From positions 62,001-126,000 of the forward strand of contig DATKRS010000029.1 of assembly GCA_035532035.1 (NCBI GenBank): a stretch of 64,000 nt of DNA. The letters are read 5' to 3'. The translations under genes and the position numbers were made by a program. The notes under the pieces were generated by a model. That model did not search any database and was not told where the DNA came from. It saw only the letters and a list, made by a program, of their open reading frames with translations. This DNA is from Candidatus Dormiibacterota bacterium (lineage in GTDB: Bacteria; Vulcanimicrobiota; Vulcanimicrobiia; Vulcanimicrobiales; Vulcanimicrobiaceae). Shown here one piece after another: positions 28,066 to 36,648 of this stretch (position 1 is the stretch's first letter; every line of letters starts with the position of its first letter).

Positions 28066-29740
28066 GATCGCGCCCGGTCTGCGTCTTCGGAAATGCGATC
28101 ACTTCGCGAAGATTGTCCTCGCCGCACGCGAGCATGGCGATCCGATCGATGCCGAGTGCCATTCCGCCGTGCGGCGGCGCGCCGTAGTCGAGCGCGCGCA
28201 CGAAGAATCCGAACTGCTCGTCGATCTGCTGCGCCGTCATGCCGAGCATCTCGAAAATTCGTCGCTGTTGTTCGGGCTTGTGAATCCGAATCGATCCCGA
28301 TCCGAGCTCGTATCCGTTGAGCACCATGTCGTAGTGCTGCGCGCGCATGCGTAGTGGATCGCGCTCGATTAGCTCCCACTCGCCCTCCGCGGGCTCGGTG
28401 AACGGATGGTGCGCGGGGACGGGCTTCCCCGTTTCGGCATCGATCTCCAGATACGGAAAGTCGGTAATCCAGCAGAACGCGAACGCATCCTCGCGCCGTA
28501 GGCCGCAGCGCCTACCGATCTCGCTGCGCATCTTTCCCGCTACGGCGAGCGCGGCCTCGCGCGCGTCGGCAAAGAGCAGGATCGCGTCGCCCCGTTCGGC
28601 TCTCAGCCGCTGTGCGAGCGCCTGGGCGTGGCGTTCTTCGATGAAGCGCTGGGCAGACGACTTCACGCCCTCCGCGCCCAGCGCGACCCACACCATTCCC
28701 TTGGCGCCGAGAAGCTTCGCTTCTTCGACGAGCGCGTCGAACTCCCGGCGCGAGAGCGCCCCACCCCCCGGGTAGCGCAGTGCGACGATCGCGCCGCCGG
28801 CAGCGATCGCGGACGCGAACACGACGAACTCGGTCTGGGCGAAGATATCGTCGACGATCGAAAGCTCGAGCTCGAAGCGGAGATCCGGCTTGTCGGTGCC
28901 GTAGCGCTCGACGACGTCGGAGAATCGCATGCGTGGGAACGCAGGCAGTTCGACGTCCAAGACCCGCTTCCAGACGTTGCGCATGCAGGACTCCATGGTC
29001 TCCAGCACCTCGTCTTGCGTGCAGAAGCTCATCTCGACGTCGAGCTGCGTGAACTCCGGCTGGCGATCGGCGCGCAGATCTTCGTCGCGCAGACAGCGCG
29101 CGATTTGCATGTAGCGGCCGAATCCGGCGATCATGCAGATCTGCTTGAGAAGCTGCGGCGACTGCGGCAACGCATAGAAGCTTCCCGGATAGAGCCGGCT
29201 CGGCACGAGGTAATCGCGCGCACCCTCCGGCGTGCCCTTGATGAGCAGCGGCGTCTCGATCTCGATGAAGTCGCGCTCGTCGAAAAAGTCTCGCATTGCC
29301 TTGATGATGCGATGACGTACCGTGAGATTGCGCTGCATCCGCTGACGACGCAGATCGAGATAGCGGTACTCGAGCCGCAAGTTCTCGTCGGGGTTCTCGT
29401 CGACGTTCACTTGGAAGGGCGGCACGAGCGACCGATTGAGAATCTCGAGCTGCTCGACGGCGACCTCCACCTCGCCGGTGGCGAGCTTGGCGTTCTCGGT
29501 GCCCTGCGGCCGCTCGCGGACGAGACCGCAGACGCGCAGCACGTCTTCGCTGCGCAGATGCTCGGCATCCCGGAAGGCCGCGTGCTGCGGGTCGAAGACG
29601 ACCTGCGTCAGGCCGTCGCGGTCGCGCAGATCGACGAAGATCAATCCGCCGTGATCGCGGCGGCGATGCACCCAGCCACAGAGCTCTACGGCGGCGCCCG
29701 CATCGCTCGCGCGCAGGGCGCCGCACGATCGTCGCGTCAT
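27989..29740 (-). CDS. aspS: aspartyl-tRNA synthetase (AspRS, bacterial type)
   Basis: A 583-residue class II synthetase. It has an N-terminal OB-fold anticodon domain (ELCGWVHRRRDHGGLIFVDLRDRDGLTQVVF), a class II core with motif 2 (QIARCLRDEDLRADRQPEFTQLDVEMSF), a bacterial GAD insertion around residues 290-410, and motif 3 (GIDRIAMLACG). ATG at 29740 overlaps the upstream glycosyltransferase by 4 bp. Whether it also charges tRNA-Asn cannot be judged here; no gatCAB is in the window. Confidence 0.95.
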   Translation of the reverse strand: MTRRSCGALRASDAGAAVELCGWVHRRRDHGGLIFVDLRDRDGLTQVVFDPQHAAFRDAEHLRSEDVLRVCGLVRERPQGTENAKLATGEVEVAVEQLEILNRSLVPPFQVNVDENPDENLRLEYRYLDLRRQRMQRNLTVRHRIIKAMRDFFDERDFIEIETPLLIKGTPEGARDYLVPSRLYPGSFYALPQSPQLLKQICMIAGFGRYMQIARCLRDEDLRADRQPEFTQLDVEMSFCTQDEVLETMESCMRNVWKRVLDVELPAFPRMRFSDVVERYGTDKPDLRFELELSIVDDIFAQTEFVVFASAIAAGGAIVALRYPGGGALSRREFDALVEEAKLLGAKGMVWVALGAEGVKSSAQRFIEERHAQALAQRLRAERGDAILLFADAREAALAVAGKMRSEIGRRCGLRREDAFAFCWITDFPYLEIDAETGKPVPAHHPFTEPAEGEWELIERDPLRMRAQHYDMVLNGYELGSGSIRIHKPEQQRRIFEMLGMTAQQIDEQFGFFVRALDYGAPPHGGMALGIDRIAMLACGEDNLREVIAFPKTQTGRDLMMDAPSPASEKQLRELHLRPQPRV

Positions 29741-30639
29741 GCGTGACCTCCGGCCGCCATGGCCTCTTTGATGCCGCCGACGTAGTAATACTGTTCGATC
29801 AAACGCCGCGCGAAGGGGCTGCGCGGCGCTCGCGTGTCAAAATAACCGAGCACGGTCGGAAGGCTGCTCAAGAGCGTGTGCGCGCCGCGCGAGACCGGGG
29901 TCATGCCGAGGTTGAGAAGCACCGAAACGTCCTTGTGCTTGCGGTAGAACCGCACGGCCGAATGCCCCGCGAGACGCATCTTCTCGCGTTGATCCTCGTA
30001 CGGAACGTCCTGCCAATGGTAGTTCACCGCACCGGGCTCGTACACGATGTCGATGCCGGCGCGCTGCAGCCGGAAGCCGAGCTCGAGATCCTCGTGCCCG
30101 TACCCGGTGAAACCTTCGTCGAACGATCCCACGCGTAGCAAGTCCTCTCGCCGCACCGATGCGTTCCCGGTGAGGAAATAGAGCCAAGAAAGATGCTTGC
30201 GCGTCGGCGGATGGAGCGCGCCGCGGCGTTCGGGACGATCGCGCTTCTCGAGATACTCGTCGTAGCTGCGAACTTGCACTTCCCAGCCGACGACGGCCAG
30301 TCGCCTCCGCGCGCGATGGCGCTCCAGGTGCCGGCGCACGAGATCTTCCGACGCCAGAATGTCCGCGTCGTTGAAGAGAACGACCTCGCCGCTCGCGGCG
30401 GCGATGCCGGCGTTGCGCGCCATGGCCCTTCCGCTGTAGGCTCCCGGAAGATGGCGCACGCTCGGGTGTTCCACGCGCAGGGCTGCGAGAAACTCCGCGG
30501 TGCTGTCGCTCGAGTCCGAGTCGCAGACGAGAATCTCGTACGTGTCCGGCGCAACGTCCTGCGCAAGAAGCGACGGAACGACGTGGCGTAGCGTCTCGAC
30601 GCGATTGTAGGTCGGAATGATGACGGAGAGTTCAGGCAT
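29737..30639 (-). CDS. glycosyltransferase family 2
   Basis: 300 residues with a GT-A fold: LSVIIPTYNRVETLRHVVPSL at the N-terminus, EILVCDSDSSD, GRAMARNAGIAAASGEVVLFNDADI (D-x-D type metal/nucleotide site) and FDEGFTGYGHEDLELGFRL (ED acceptor-site motif). It has no membrane segment and probably acts at the cytoplasmic face. It overlaps the GT9 gene upstream by 8 bp and aspS downstream by 4 bp, so it is part of the coupled surface-glycan run. The sugar donor is unknown. Confidence 0.88.
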   Translation of the reverse strand: MPELSVIIPTYNRVETLRHVVPSLLAQDVAPDTYEILVCDSDSSDSTAEFLAALRVEHPSVRHLPGAYSGRAMARNAGIAAASGEVVLFNDADILASEDLVRRHLERHRARRRLAVVGWEVQVRSYDEYLEKRDRPERRGALHPPTRKHLSWLYFLTGNASVRREDLLRVGSFDEGFTGYGHEDLELGFRLQRAGIDIVYEPGAVNYHWQDVPYEDQREKMRLAGHSAVRFYRKHKDVSVLLNLGMTPVSRGAHTLLSSLPTVLGYFDTRAPRSPFARRLIEQYYYVGGIKEAMAAGGHA

Positions 30640-31612
30640 GAATGAGTCGCCTGACGCCCTCGACGACCTCGTCGTGAAAGCGCGCCAAAGCTGCGGGTTC
30701 CTCTGAAGCGGGTTTCCTCACCAGCACGTTCGGCACTCCGTACGGCGCCCATTCCTGGCTGTTGAGCTCGAAATACCGGTGTTCGAAAGCGACGACGGTA
30801 GGCCTGCGCACGGCGCTTGCGACGTGCGTCGCGGCCGTGTCGACGGTGACGACGCACGCCGCCCGCTCGAAGACCGCCGCCCAGTGGAAGAACGGCAGCT
30901 CGTGGAGGATGGTGCAGTCCTTTGGAGCGTCCAGCGCGGCGACGTACTCGCGGCTCTCGGGAGGGCAGGTGACGACGATCGGCGGCCCGAGAGCTGCGAG
31001 CGCTCGCAGCAACGTCCGGGTCGACTCGGGCGAACTCCCGTCGCCGAACCAGCGCAGGCCCAGATGCAGCACGATCGGTGCCGGCGGGAGTGCGGCGACG
31101 GCGGCCCGGTCCTCGTCGCGCACGTCGAGGCGCAGCTGCGTGACGCGCTCCCGCGCGCCCGCCAGCGCGACCAGATCGAGCAACTGCTCGACTTCGTGGC
31201 GCACGTGGCGCCGCGGATCGCGCTCCGAGAGCGCGGGATCCGCCTCGGAGAGCATCATGGTATCCACGTACAGCGGTGCCGCGAGTCGCGCGAGCCAGCG
31301 CTGGCGGTACGTGTAACCGACGCGGTAGGCCGCTCGCGTCGCGCCAACGAGCCGCAAGTCGACGATGCGCGGGGCGAGGGCGATCGCGAGATCGTAGCCA
31401 CGTAGGCTCGCACCGAGCCGCCCGGCATTTGCGTCGTCGACCAGCGTGACGAGCTCGTCGATATCGTCGTTGCGCTCCACCGTGATGCGATTGTACGCAC
31501 TCGTTACCATCGTGACGTGCGCTTGCGGAAACGATGCGCGCACCGTCGCGATAGCCGGCGTGGACAGGATGAGATCCCCGATGCGATCGGTACGCGCGAG
31601 CAGAATGCGCAT
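30632..31612 (-). CDS. glycosyltransferase family 9 (heptosyltransferase-like)
   Basis: A 326-residue GT-B enzyme. RILLARTDRIGDLILSTPAIATVRASFPQA is the classic GT9 N-terminus, IVLHLGLRWFGDGSSPES is the start of the second Rossmann domain, and VVTVDTAATHVASAVRRPTVVAFEH is the nucleotide-sugar binding signature. GT9 enzymes typically add heptose from ADP-heptose, and ADP-heptose genes (gmhA, rfaE1, rfaE2) lie in the same run. ATG at 31612 begins just after the preceding GT2 stop; the longer open frame upstream has no homology. Confidence 0.88.
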   Translation of the reverse strand: MRILLARTDRIGDLILSTPAIATVRASFPQAHVTMVTSAYNRITVERNDDIDELVTLVDDANAGRLGASLRGYDLAIALAPRIVDLRLVGATRAAYRVGYTYRQRWLARLAAPLYVDTMMLSEADPALSERDPRRHVRHEVEQLLDLVALAGARERVTQLRLDVRDEDRAAVAALPPAPIVLHLGLRWFGDGSSPESTRTLLRALAALGPPIVVTCPPESREYVAALDAPKDCTILHELPFFHWAAVFERAACVVTVDTAATHVASAVRRPTVVAFEHRYFELNSQEWAPYGVPNVLVRKPASEEPAALARFHDEVVEGVRRLIHA

Positions 31613-31614
31613 CG

Positions 31615-32523
31615 CTACGATCTGCCGGCGCTGCGGCGCGCGCGCTCCAGCTCCTCGAAGTAGGTCTCTCGCGCCAAGCGCCGCGCCGCGCGCAGCTGCG
31701 CATCGGTGAGCGCAGCGTCCGGCGCCAACCCCCGCACCATGCGGCGGCATCGCTCCGGCACGCCGGCCCGTCGAATGCCGGCGTGCAACGCTCGGGCCGC
31801 GGCGTACTCTCCGGTCGCGAGCGCGGTTCGCCAATGCGGATGCAAACCGGCGAGCTGTACGGCGGTTCGCGCTTGAGCGCGCGCTTGGCGCACCATCCCC
31901 TCAACCTCGCTGCCGCGCAGGCGTGGCTTGTAATGATAGACGAGCGCGCGTGGATTGAACGTCGCCCGTACGCCCGCGAAACGCAGCCGAAGCCCGACGT
32001 CGATGTCCTCCCAACCGTATTCGGAAAACCCTTCGTTGAACCCGCCGACGGCCCGCAGCGCTGCCGCCGGCACCGACACGTTCGTCGTCCAGAAGTAGTT
32101 GCTGCTGTAATCCTTGATCGACCACGCCGCAACGGGAAGATCGTCGAAGCTCTCCACGTTGATCGCGCCGCCGCGCACGATGAACGACGGATGACGCGCG
32201 TGCGAACGCAGATGTTCCTCGACGAAGTTCGGCAGCACGAGCACGTCGTCGTCGATGAAGATGAGGCGCTCGCCGCGCGCCTTGGCAACGCCCGCGTTAC
32301 GCGCGGAGGCGAGCCCCGCGTTCGGCTGGTCGATCACCTCGAACGGGCAGGTCGCACGCCGGCGCGCGCGCGCGATGACGGCGGCGGTGGAATCGGTGGA
32401 CCCGTCGTTGACGAGCACGACGTCGTAGGTACCGTCCGGAACCGTCTGCTCGAAGCACGCGTCGAGCACACGCTCGAGCAGCGCCGCGCGATTATAGGTA
32501 CAGAGCTGGATGGTCGCCCGCAC
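31615..32523 (-). CDS. glycosyltransferase family 2
   Basis: 302 residues. TIQLCTYNRAALLERVLDACFEQ, VVLVNDGSTDST, GLASARNAGVAKARGERLIFIDDDVLV (DDD metal site) and GGFNEGFSEYGWEDIDVGLRL mark the GT-A fold. The C-terminal third is helical and rich in Arg and Ala. The start is GTG at 32523, 2 bp after the osmoprotectant permease gene, so a transporter gene pair sits inside this glycosyltransferase run. Donor and acceptor are unknown. Confidence 0.87.
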   Translation of the reverse strand: MRATIQLCTYNRAALLERVLDACFEQTVPDGTYDVVLVNDGSTDSTAAVIARARRRATCPFEVIDQPNAGLASARNAGVAKARGERLIFIDDDVLVLPNFVEEHLRSHARHPSFIVRGGAINVESFDDLPVAAWSIKDYSSNYFWTTNVSVPAAALRAVGGFNEGFSEYGWEDIDVGLRLRFAGVRATFNPRALVYHYKPRLRGSEVEGMVRQARAQARTAVQLAGLHPHWRTALATGEYAAARALHAGIRRAGVPERCRRMVRGLAPDAALTDAQLRAARRLARETYFEELERARRSAGRS

Positions 32524-32525
32524 AG

Positions 32526-34025
32526 CTAATCGCCCGCAAGTCCTCGGGGCCGCAGCATCAGCTCGATGCGATAGATCACCTCGTCGACGACGATGGCGAG
32601 GAGCGCGGCCGGAATCGCCCCGAGAAGCAGCGTGTGCGGATCGTTGAGCGTCAGGCCGGCGAGGATGAAGTCGCCGAGGCCGCCCGCGCCGATGAGCGCG
32701 GCGATCGTCGCCGTGCCGACGGCGATCACCGCCGACGTGCGCACGCCGGCGAGTATGAACGGCAGCGCTATGGGAAACTGTACCCAGCCCAGAATCTGTG
32801 CGCGGGAGAGCCCGATGCCTTCCGCGGCGTCGAGCACCTCGGTTGGCGTCTGACGGAGTCCGGCGCGCGTGTTCGCCACGATCGGGAGCAGGCCATAGAG
32901 CACGAGCGCGACGATCGCTGGGATCACGCCGATGCCGAAAAGCGGAATCATCAGCGCGAGCAGCGCGATGCTCGGCACCGTCTGCAGCGTTCCGACGACC
33001 TTCATGATCGCCTGGCCCGCGCGCGGCCGCTGTGCGGCCAACAGCCCGAGCGGTACCCCCAACAGCACGGTGAAGAACACGGTGATCAGGGTGAGCTCGA
33101 CGTGCCGGCCGAGGGCGCGCAGCACGCGCTGCGCGGTGGAATCAGGCGCGCGCGCGCGCTTGATTCCGAAGCGGTGCGCCAGGAACTGGGCCGCGACGCC
33201 ATCCGGGGAGAAATGCGCGATGTCGACTTGCGCGTTCATCGCGCTCATCGTGCGATCGTCGATCGTCCCCTTCAACTGGCGCAACAGCACGCGCAGCTGC
33301 GGCGCTGCCAGCAGCGTTGCGTCGCGCACGAGATAGAGCGCGCGATACTCCGGAAAGAAGTGGCGATCGTCCTTCAACGTCACGAAGCCGTACCGCAGCA
33401 GTTGGCCGTCCGTGGAATACGCATCGGTCACCTGTATCGTGCCGCGGGCGAGAGCCTGATACGCAAGGCTCTTCTCGATGTCCACGGCATCCACGGCACC
33501 GAACCCGTACGCGCGCTCGAGCCCGGGCAGACCGTCGCTGCGCCGCAGGAACTCCGGCGTAACGCCCCAGTGCAATCCGGGGTGCGCGGCGAGATCCGAG
33601 ATCGTATGGATCCGCAGCCGTCGCGCAGTCTGCGCCTTCATGGCGAGGACGTATGTATTGTTGAAGCCGAGCTCGCTTGCGACGTAGATCCCGTACTGAC
33701 GCTGCATTGCCGCGCGGATCGCATCGAGGTCCAGGCTGCGGTGCAAGATCGTGGCATCGATCGTTCCCGTGTACTCAGGATACGCGTCCACCGCGCCGGA
33801 GCGCAGAGCGGCGAAGACGAGTAGCGTCCCGCCGAGGTTCGTGCGCCGAACGACGCGGTACGGCGTACGCGCCTCGACGAACTGTGCGAGGATCTCTGCG
33901 AGAATCTGTCCTTCGGTGTCCTGCTTCGACGCAATCACGATCGTCGGCGCGGCGGGGCGAGCGCGGCCAAGCGAGAGCAACGAGATCGCAACCAGCAGCA
34001 TCGCAGCCGCGCCGGCACGCCGCAT
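32526..34025 (-). CDS. osmoprotectant ABC transporter, fused binding protein and permease (OpuCC-OpuCB type)
   Basis: 499 residues. A signal or anchor helix (AAAMLLVAISLLSLGRA) precedes a glycine betaine/choline binding domain (about residues 28-300: TIVIASKQDTEGQILAEILAQF, GTLLVFAALRSGAVDAYPEYTGT). A permease domain with about five helices follows (about 310-490), with EAA-type loop EGIGLSRAQILGWVQFPIALP and GTATIAALIGAGGLGDFI. Known fusions often have the permease first; here the binding domain comes first. The ATG overlaps the ATPase stop by one base (TAATG). It imports compatible solutes such as betaine or choline. Confidence 0.9.
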   Translation of the reverse strand: MRRAGAAAMLLVAISLLSLGRARPAAPTIVIASKQDTEGQILAEILAQFVEARTPYRVVRRTNLGGTLLVFAALRSGAVDAYPEYTGTIDATILHRSLDLDAIRAAMQRQYGIYVASELGFNNTYVLAMKAQTARRLRIHTISDLAAHPGLHWGVTPEFLRRSDGLPGLERAYGFGAVDAVDIEKSLAYQALARGTIQVTDAYSTDGQLLRYGFVTLKDDRHFFPEYRALYLVRDATLLAAPQLRVLLRQLKGTIDDRTMSAMNAQVDIAHFSPDGVAAQFLAHRFGIKRARAPDSTAQRVLRALGRHVELTLITVFFTVLLGVPLGLLAAQRPRAGQAIMKVVGTLQTVPSIALLALMIPLFGIGVIPAIVALVLYGLLPIVANTRAGLRQTPTEVLDAAEGIGLSRAQILGWVQFPIALPFILAGVRTSAVIAVGTATIAALIGAGGLGDFILAGLTLNDPHTLLLGAIPAALLAIVVDEVIYRIELMLRPRGLAGD

Positions 34026-34768
34026 TAGAGGTCACCTCGCGCGCGGCGCCGCTGGAGAAAGCGCGCGATGTACTCGGTTGCCGGATTGCGGCGAAGGTCG
34101 TCCGGCGCGTCGATTTGCACGAGCCGCCCAGCGTCGAAAACGGCGATCCGGTCGCCGAGATAGAGCGCCTCGTCCACGTCGTGCGTGACGAAGACCATCG
34201 TCTTACGTAGACGACGGTGCAGCCGAGAGAACTCGTCTTGCAGCTCCATGCGCGTCAGCGGGTCGACGGCCGCGAACGGCTCGTCGAGCAGAAGGATCGG
34301 CGGATCCATGTAGAGCGCGCGCGCGATCCCGACGCGCTGCCGCTGGCCACCGGAGAGCTCGGACGGGTAGCGCGATTCGAGCGCTTCGAGGCCGACGGAA
34401 GCGAGCAGCTCCGCGACGCGCGCCGCGCGCCGCTCGGCCGTGTCGCCCGTCGCTCGCCCGACAATCGCGACGTTCCGCCCAACCGTCATGTGCGAAAAGA
34501 GACCGCCCGACTGAATGACGTAGCCGATGCGCCGGCGAGAGGCGACGACGTCGCCGCTCTCGGCGCTCCGGCCTTCGACGAGAACGCGCCCCGCATCCGG
34601 AACGACGAGTGCGTTGACGCAGCGCAGCATCGTCGTCTTTCCACTTCCGCTACGCCCAATGACCACGAGAAGCTCGCCCGCTGAGACGTCGATCGAGACG
34701 TCCTCGAGAGCAACGTGTGCGCCGTAGCGTTTGGTGACGTGCTCGAAACGAATCAGCGTTTCGCTCAT
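34025..34768 (-). CDS. osmoprotectant ABC transporter ATP-binding protein (OpuCA type)
   Basis: A 247-residue ABC ATPase. Walker A is GRSGSGKTT, the signature is LSGGQRQRVGIARAL, and Walker B is ILLLDEPFAAVD with the H-loop in FVTHDVDEAL. FEHVTKRYG and QSGGLFSHMTVGRNVA are typical of the OpuCA/ProV group; the C-terminal CBS domains of full-length OpuCA are absent. ATG at 34768 overlaps the preceding GT9 stop by 4 bp. Confidence 0.92.
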   Translation of the reverse strand: MSETLIRFEHVTKRYGAHVALEDVSIDVSAGELLVVIGRSGSGKTTMLRCVNALVVPDAGRVLVEGRSAESGDVVASRRRIGYVIQSGGLFSHMTVGRNVAIVGRATGDTAERRAARVAELLASVGLEALESRYPSELSGGQRQRVGIARALYMDPPILLLDEPFAAVDPLTRMELQDEFSRLHRRLRKTMVFVTHDVDEALYLGDRIAVFDAGRLVQIDAPDDLRRNPATEYIARFLQRRRARGDL

Positions 34769-35790
34769 CGCAGTACCTCCTGCGTTGCGGCGAGGATGCG
34801 CGCGACGTCGAGGTTCGCGATACACGCGTAATCGGAGCAGCGCTCCTTCGTATCGCCGAGATGGCATGGGTACGAAGCGCGAACGATTGCCGTCTTTGCT
34901 CCCAGCGGAGCCCATCGATCCGGAAAGTCGCTCTGGAAGGGGAAGATACCGACGGTCGGCGCGCCAACGGCGGCCGCGACGTGCATCGCCCCGGTCGTGA
35001 TTCCGACGTAGGCCCGGGCGCGTCTCGCGAGCGAGCCGAAGGCGCCGATGCTCGTTGCTCCCGCGACCGCGACGCTTCCATCGCCGGCTGCGGCGCAAAT
35101 TCCATCGACGATGCTCCCCTCCGCAGCGCTTCCGGTAACGGCGACGGGCAGCCCGAACCGCGCGTACGCAGCCCGCGCAAGTGCCGCCCAACCGCTCACC
35201 GGCCAACTCCGTTTCGTCGCGATGGCGTTCGACGGATGCAGGATCAGATACCGCTGCGTCTCGAGTCCGCGCTCGCGTGCAACGCGATCGGCTTCGGCGT
35301 CGTCGGACCCCGTGGGCACGAAGCGCGGTACCGTATCCGCTGCATCGCATCCAATCGCGCGCGCGTAGTCGAGCAGCACTTGCGTCCAATGCGAGCTCAC
35401 GTCGCCGCGCTCGCTGCGCACCACGACGCGGTGCGTGAAGAGGCCGGAGTAGAGCCGGCGCGCTTGTCCAACGCGGATCGGAATCCGAGCGCGCCGCACG
35501 ACGCGGGCGGCGCGCGCCGTCGCCCACGTCACGATTGCCGCCGCGTACGCGTGCTCGGCGATGCGCTCGGCCAGTCTTCCTTCTTCTTCCGCGTCGTCGG
35601 CCAGTACCGCGTCGAAGTCCGGCACGCGTTCGAGCGCGGCGCGATGGCTCGGCAACGTCAAGGCGTCGACGCGCGCAAAGCGCTCGTGCAGCGCCCGCCC
35701 AACGACGGACGCAAGGAGCGAGTCGCCGATTCCGCCGCCGGCGCACACGACGAGCGCGTCCGTGCGCGCGCCGTCAGTCGCCGAGGGCAC
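34765..35790 (-). CDS. glycosyltransferase family 9-like (heptosyltransferase-like)
   Basis: About 341 residues of GT-B fold: ALVVCAGGGIGDSLLASVVGRALHERF at the N-terminus, YLILHPSNAIATKRSW at the second domain, and ARAYVGITTGAMHVAAAVGAPTVGIFPF at the donor site. PFQSDFPDRWAPLGAKT is typical of GT9. The start is GTG at 35790, overlapping the upstream GT2 by 17 bp; the longer open frame is an out-of-family extension. It is the second GT9 in the run and is followed by the transporter pair. Confidence 0.82.
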   Translation of the reverse strand: MPSATDGARTDALVVCAGGGIGDSLLASVVGRALHERFARVDALTLPSHRAALERVPDFDAVLADDAEEEGRLAERIAEHAYAAAIVTWATARAARVVRRARIPIRVGQARRLYSGLFTHRVVVRSERGDVSSHWTQVLLDYARAIGCDAADTVPRFVPTGSDDAEADRVARERGLETQRYLILHPSNAIATKRSWPVSGWAALARAAYARFGLPVAVTGSAAEGSIVDGICAAAGDGSVAVAGATSIGAFGSLARRARAYVGITTGAMHVAAAVGAPTVGIFPFQSDFPDRWAPLGAKTAIVRASYPCHLGDTKERCSDYACIANLDVARILAATQEVLR

Positions 35791-36646
35791 GCACGAGCTC
35801 GCGCGTGTACATGCCATCGAGGAACTGCGTCTTTGCGAGCGCTCGCAACGGGGCCGGTATCCACGAGCTCGATGCCACGCCCGCGTATACGGCGAGAAGC
35901 GCATCGGGGAGGAGATACTTGCCGCGTACCACGTTCGCCCCGTAGACGCCGGCAGCGAGACGCGCACGCCGCGTCGGCTGCTTGTGCACGAAGCGCGCGG
36001 CCATGCGCGCCTTCTCGACCGCCTTGCGCGTTTCGATCTCGAGCGTGTTCTCCGCCGGAGGTTTCACGTGCCAAATGTACGCGTCCCAGGCGAAGCGCCG
36101 GCGAAAGCCTCGATCGTACAAGCGCATACCGAGCTCGGTATCCTCCCAACCGTAGAGATCGAAATCCTCGTCGAACCCGCCTGCCGCTTCGAACGCATGG
36201 CGCGGAAGCGAGACGTTACACGTGCAGAAGAACGCGCGTGAATAGTTCGCGGGCCCGGGACGGGGACGTTCCTCGTACGACGCGACGTTGAGGATCGGGC
36301 CGCTGACGACGAGTCCTCCTTGCGCGTGTGCCGCCTCGTGCGCCGCGATCCACCCCGGCGGCGCTTGGACGTCGTCGTCGCAGAAAAGCAAGACGTATCC
36401 CTGCGACGCTCGCACGCCGACGTTCCGCGCGCGACCGCGATTGGAGCGCGCTTCGTACGCGTAGCGCACGGGAATCGTAGAGATCGCGGCGACGCGTTCG
36501 ACGAGCTCGCGCGTTCCATCGGCGGAGCCGTTGTCGACGACCACGACCTCGAAGGACGGTGCGCCGATCTGCGCCTCGAGCGAGCGCAAGGCGCGTTCGA
36601 GATACGCGGCGCGTTCTTTGGTGGCGATGACGACGGAAATCCTCAT
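35774..36646 (-). CDS. glycosyltransferase family 2
   Basis: 290 residues: RISVVIATKERAAYLERALRSLEAQ, VVVVDNGSADGT, NRGRARNVGVRASQGYVLLFCDDDVQ (DDD site), AFFCTCNVSLPRHAFEAAGGFDEDFDLYGWEDTELG. It shares its layout with the other two GT2 proteins of the run but diverges in the C-terminal third, so the three probably add different sugars or act on different acceptors. ATG at 36646, 2 bp after the LpxB-like stop. Confidence 0.88.
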   Translation of the reverse strand: MRISVVIATKERAAYLERALRSLEAQIGAPSFEVVVVDNGSADGTRELVERVAAISTIPVRYAYEARSNRGRARNVGVRASQGYVLLFCDDDVQAPPGWIAAHEAAHAQGGLVVSGPILNVASYEERPRPGPANYSRAFFCTCNVSLPRHAFEAAGGFDEDFDLYGWEDTELGMRLYDRGFRRRFAWDAYIWHVKPPAENTLEIETRKAVEKARMAARFVHKQPTRRARLAAGVYGANVVRGKYLLPDALLAVYAGVASSSWIPAPLRALAKTQFLDGMYTRELVRALGD

Positions 36647-36648
36647 TC

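Noticed and set aside
30024-32288. 754-residue open frame on the minus strand
   Set aside because: It is an alternate frame of the GT2 and GT9 genes, Arg/Ser-rich with no domain; the three coupled glycosyltransferases explain the region.
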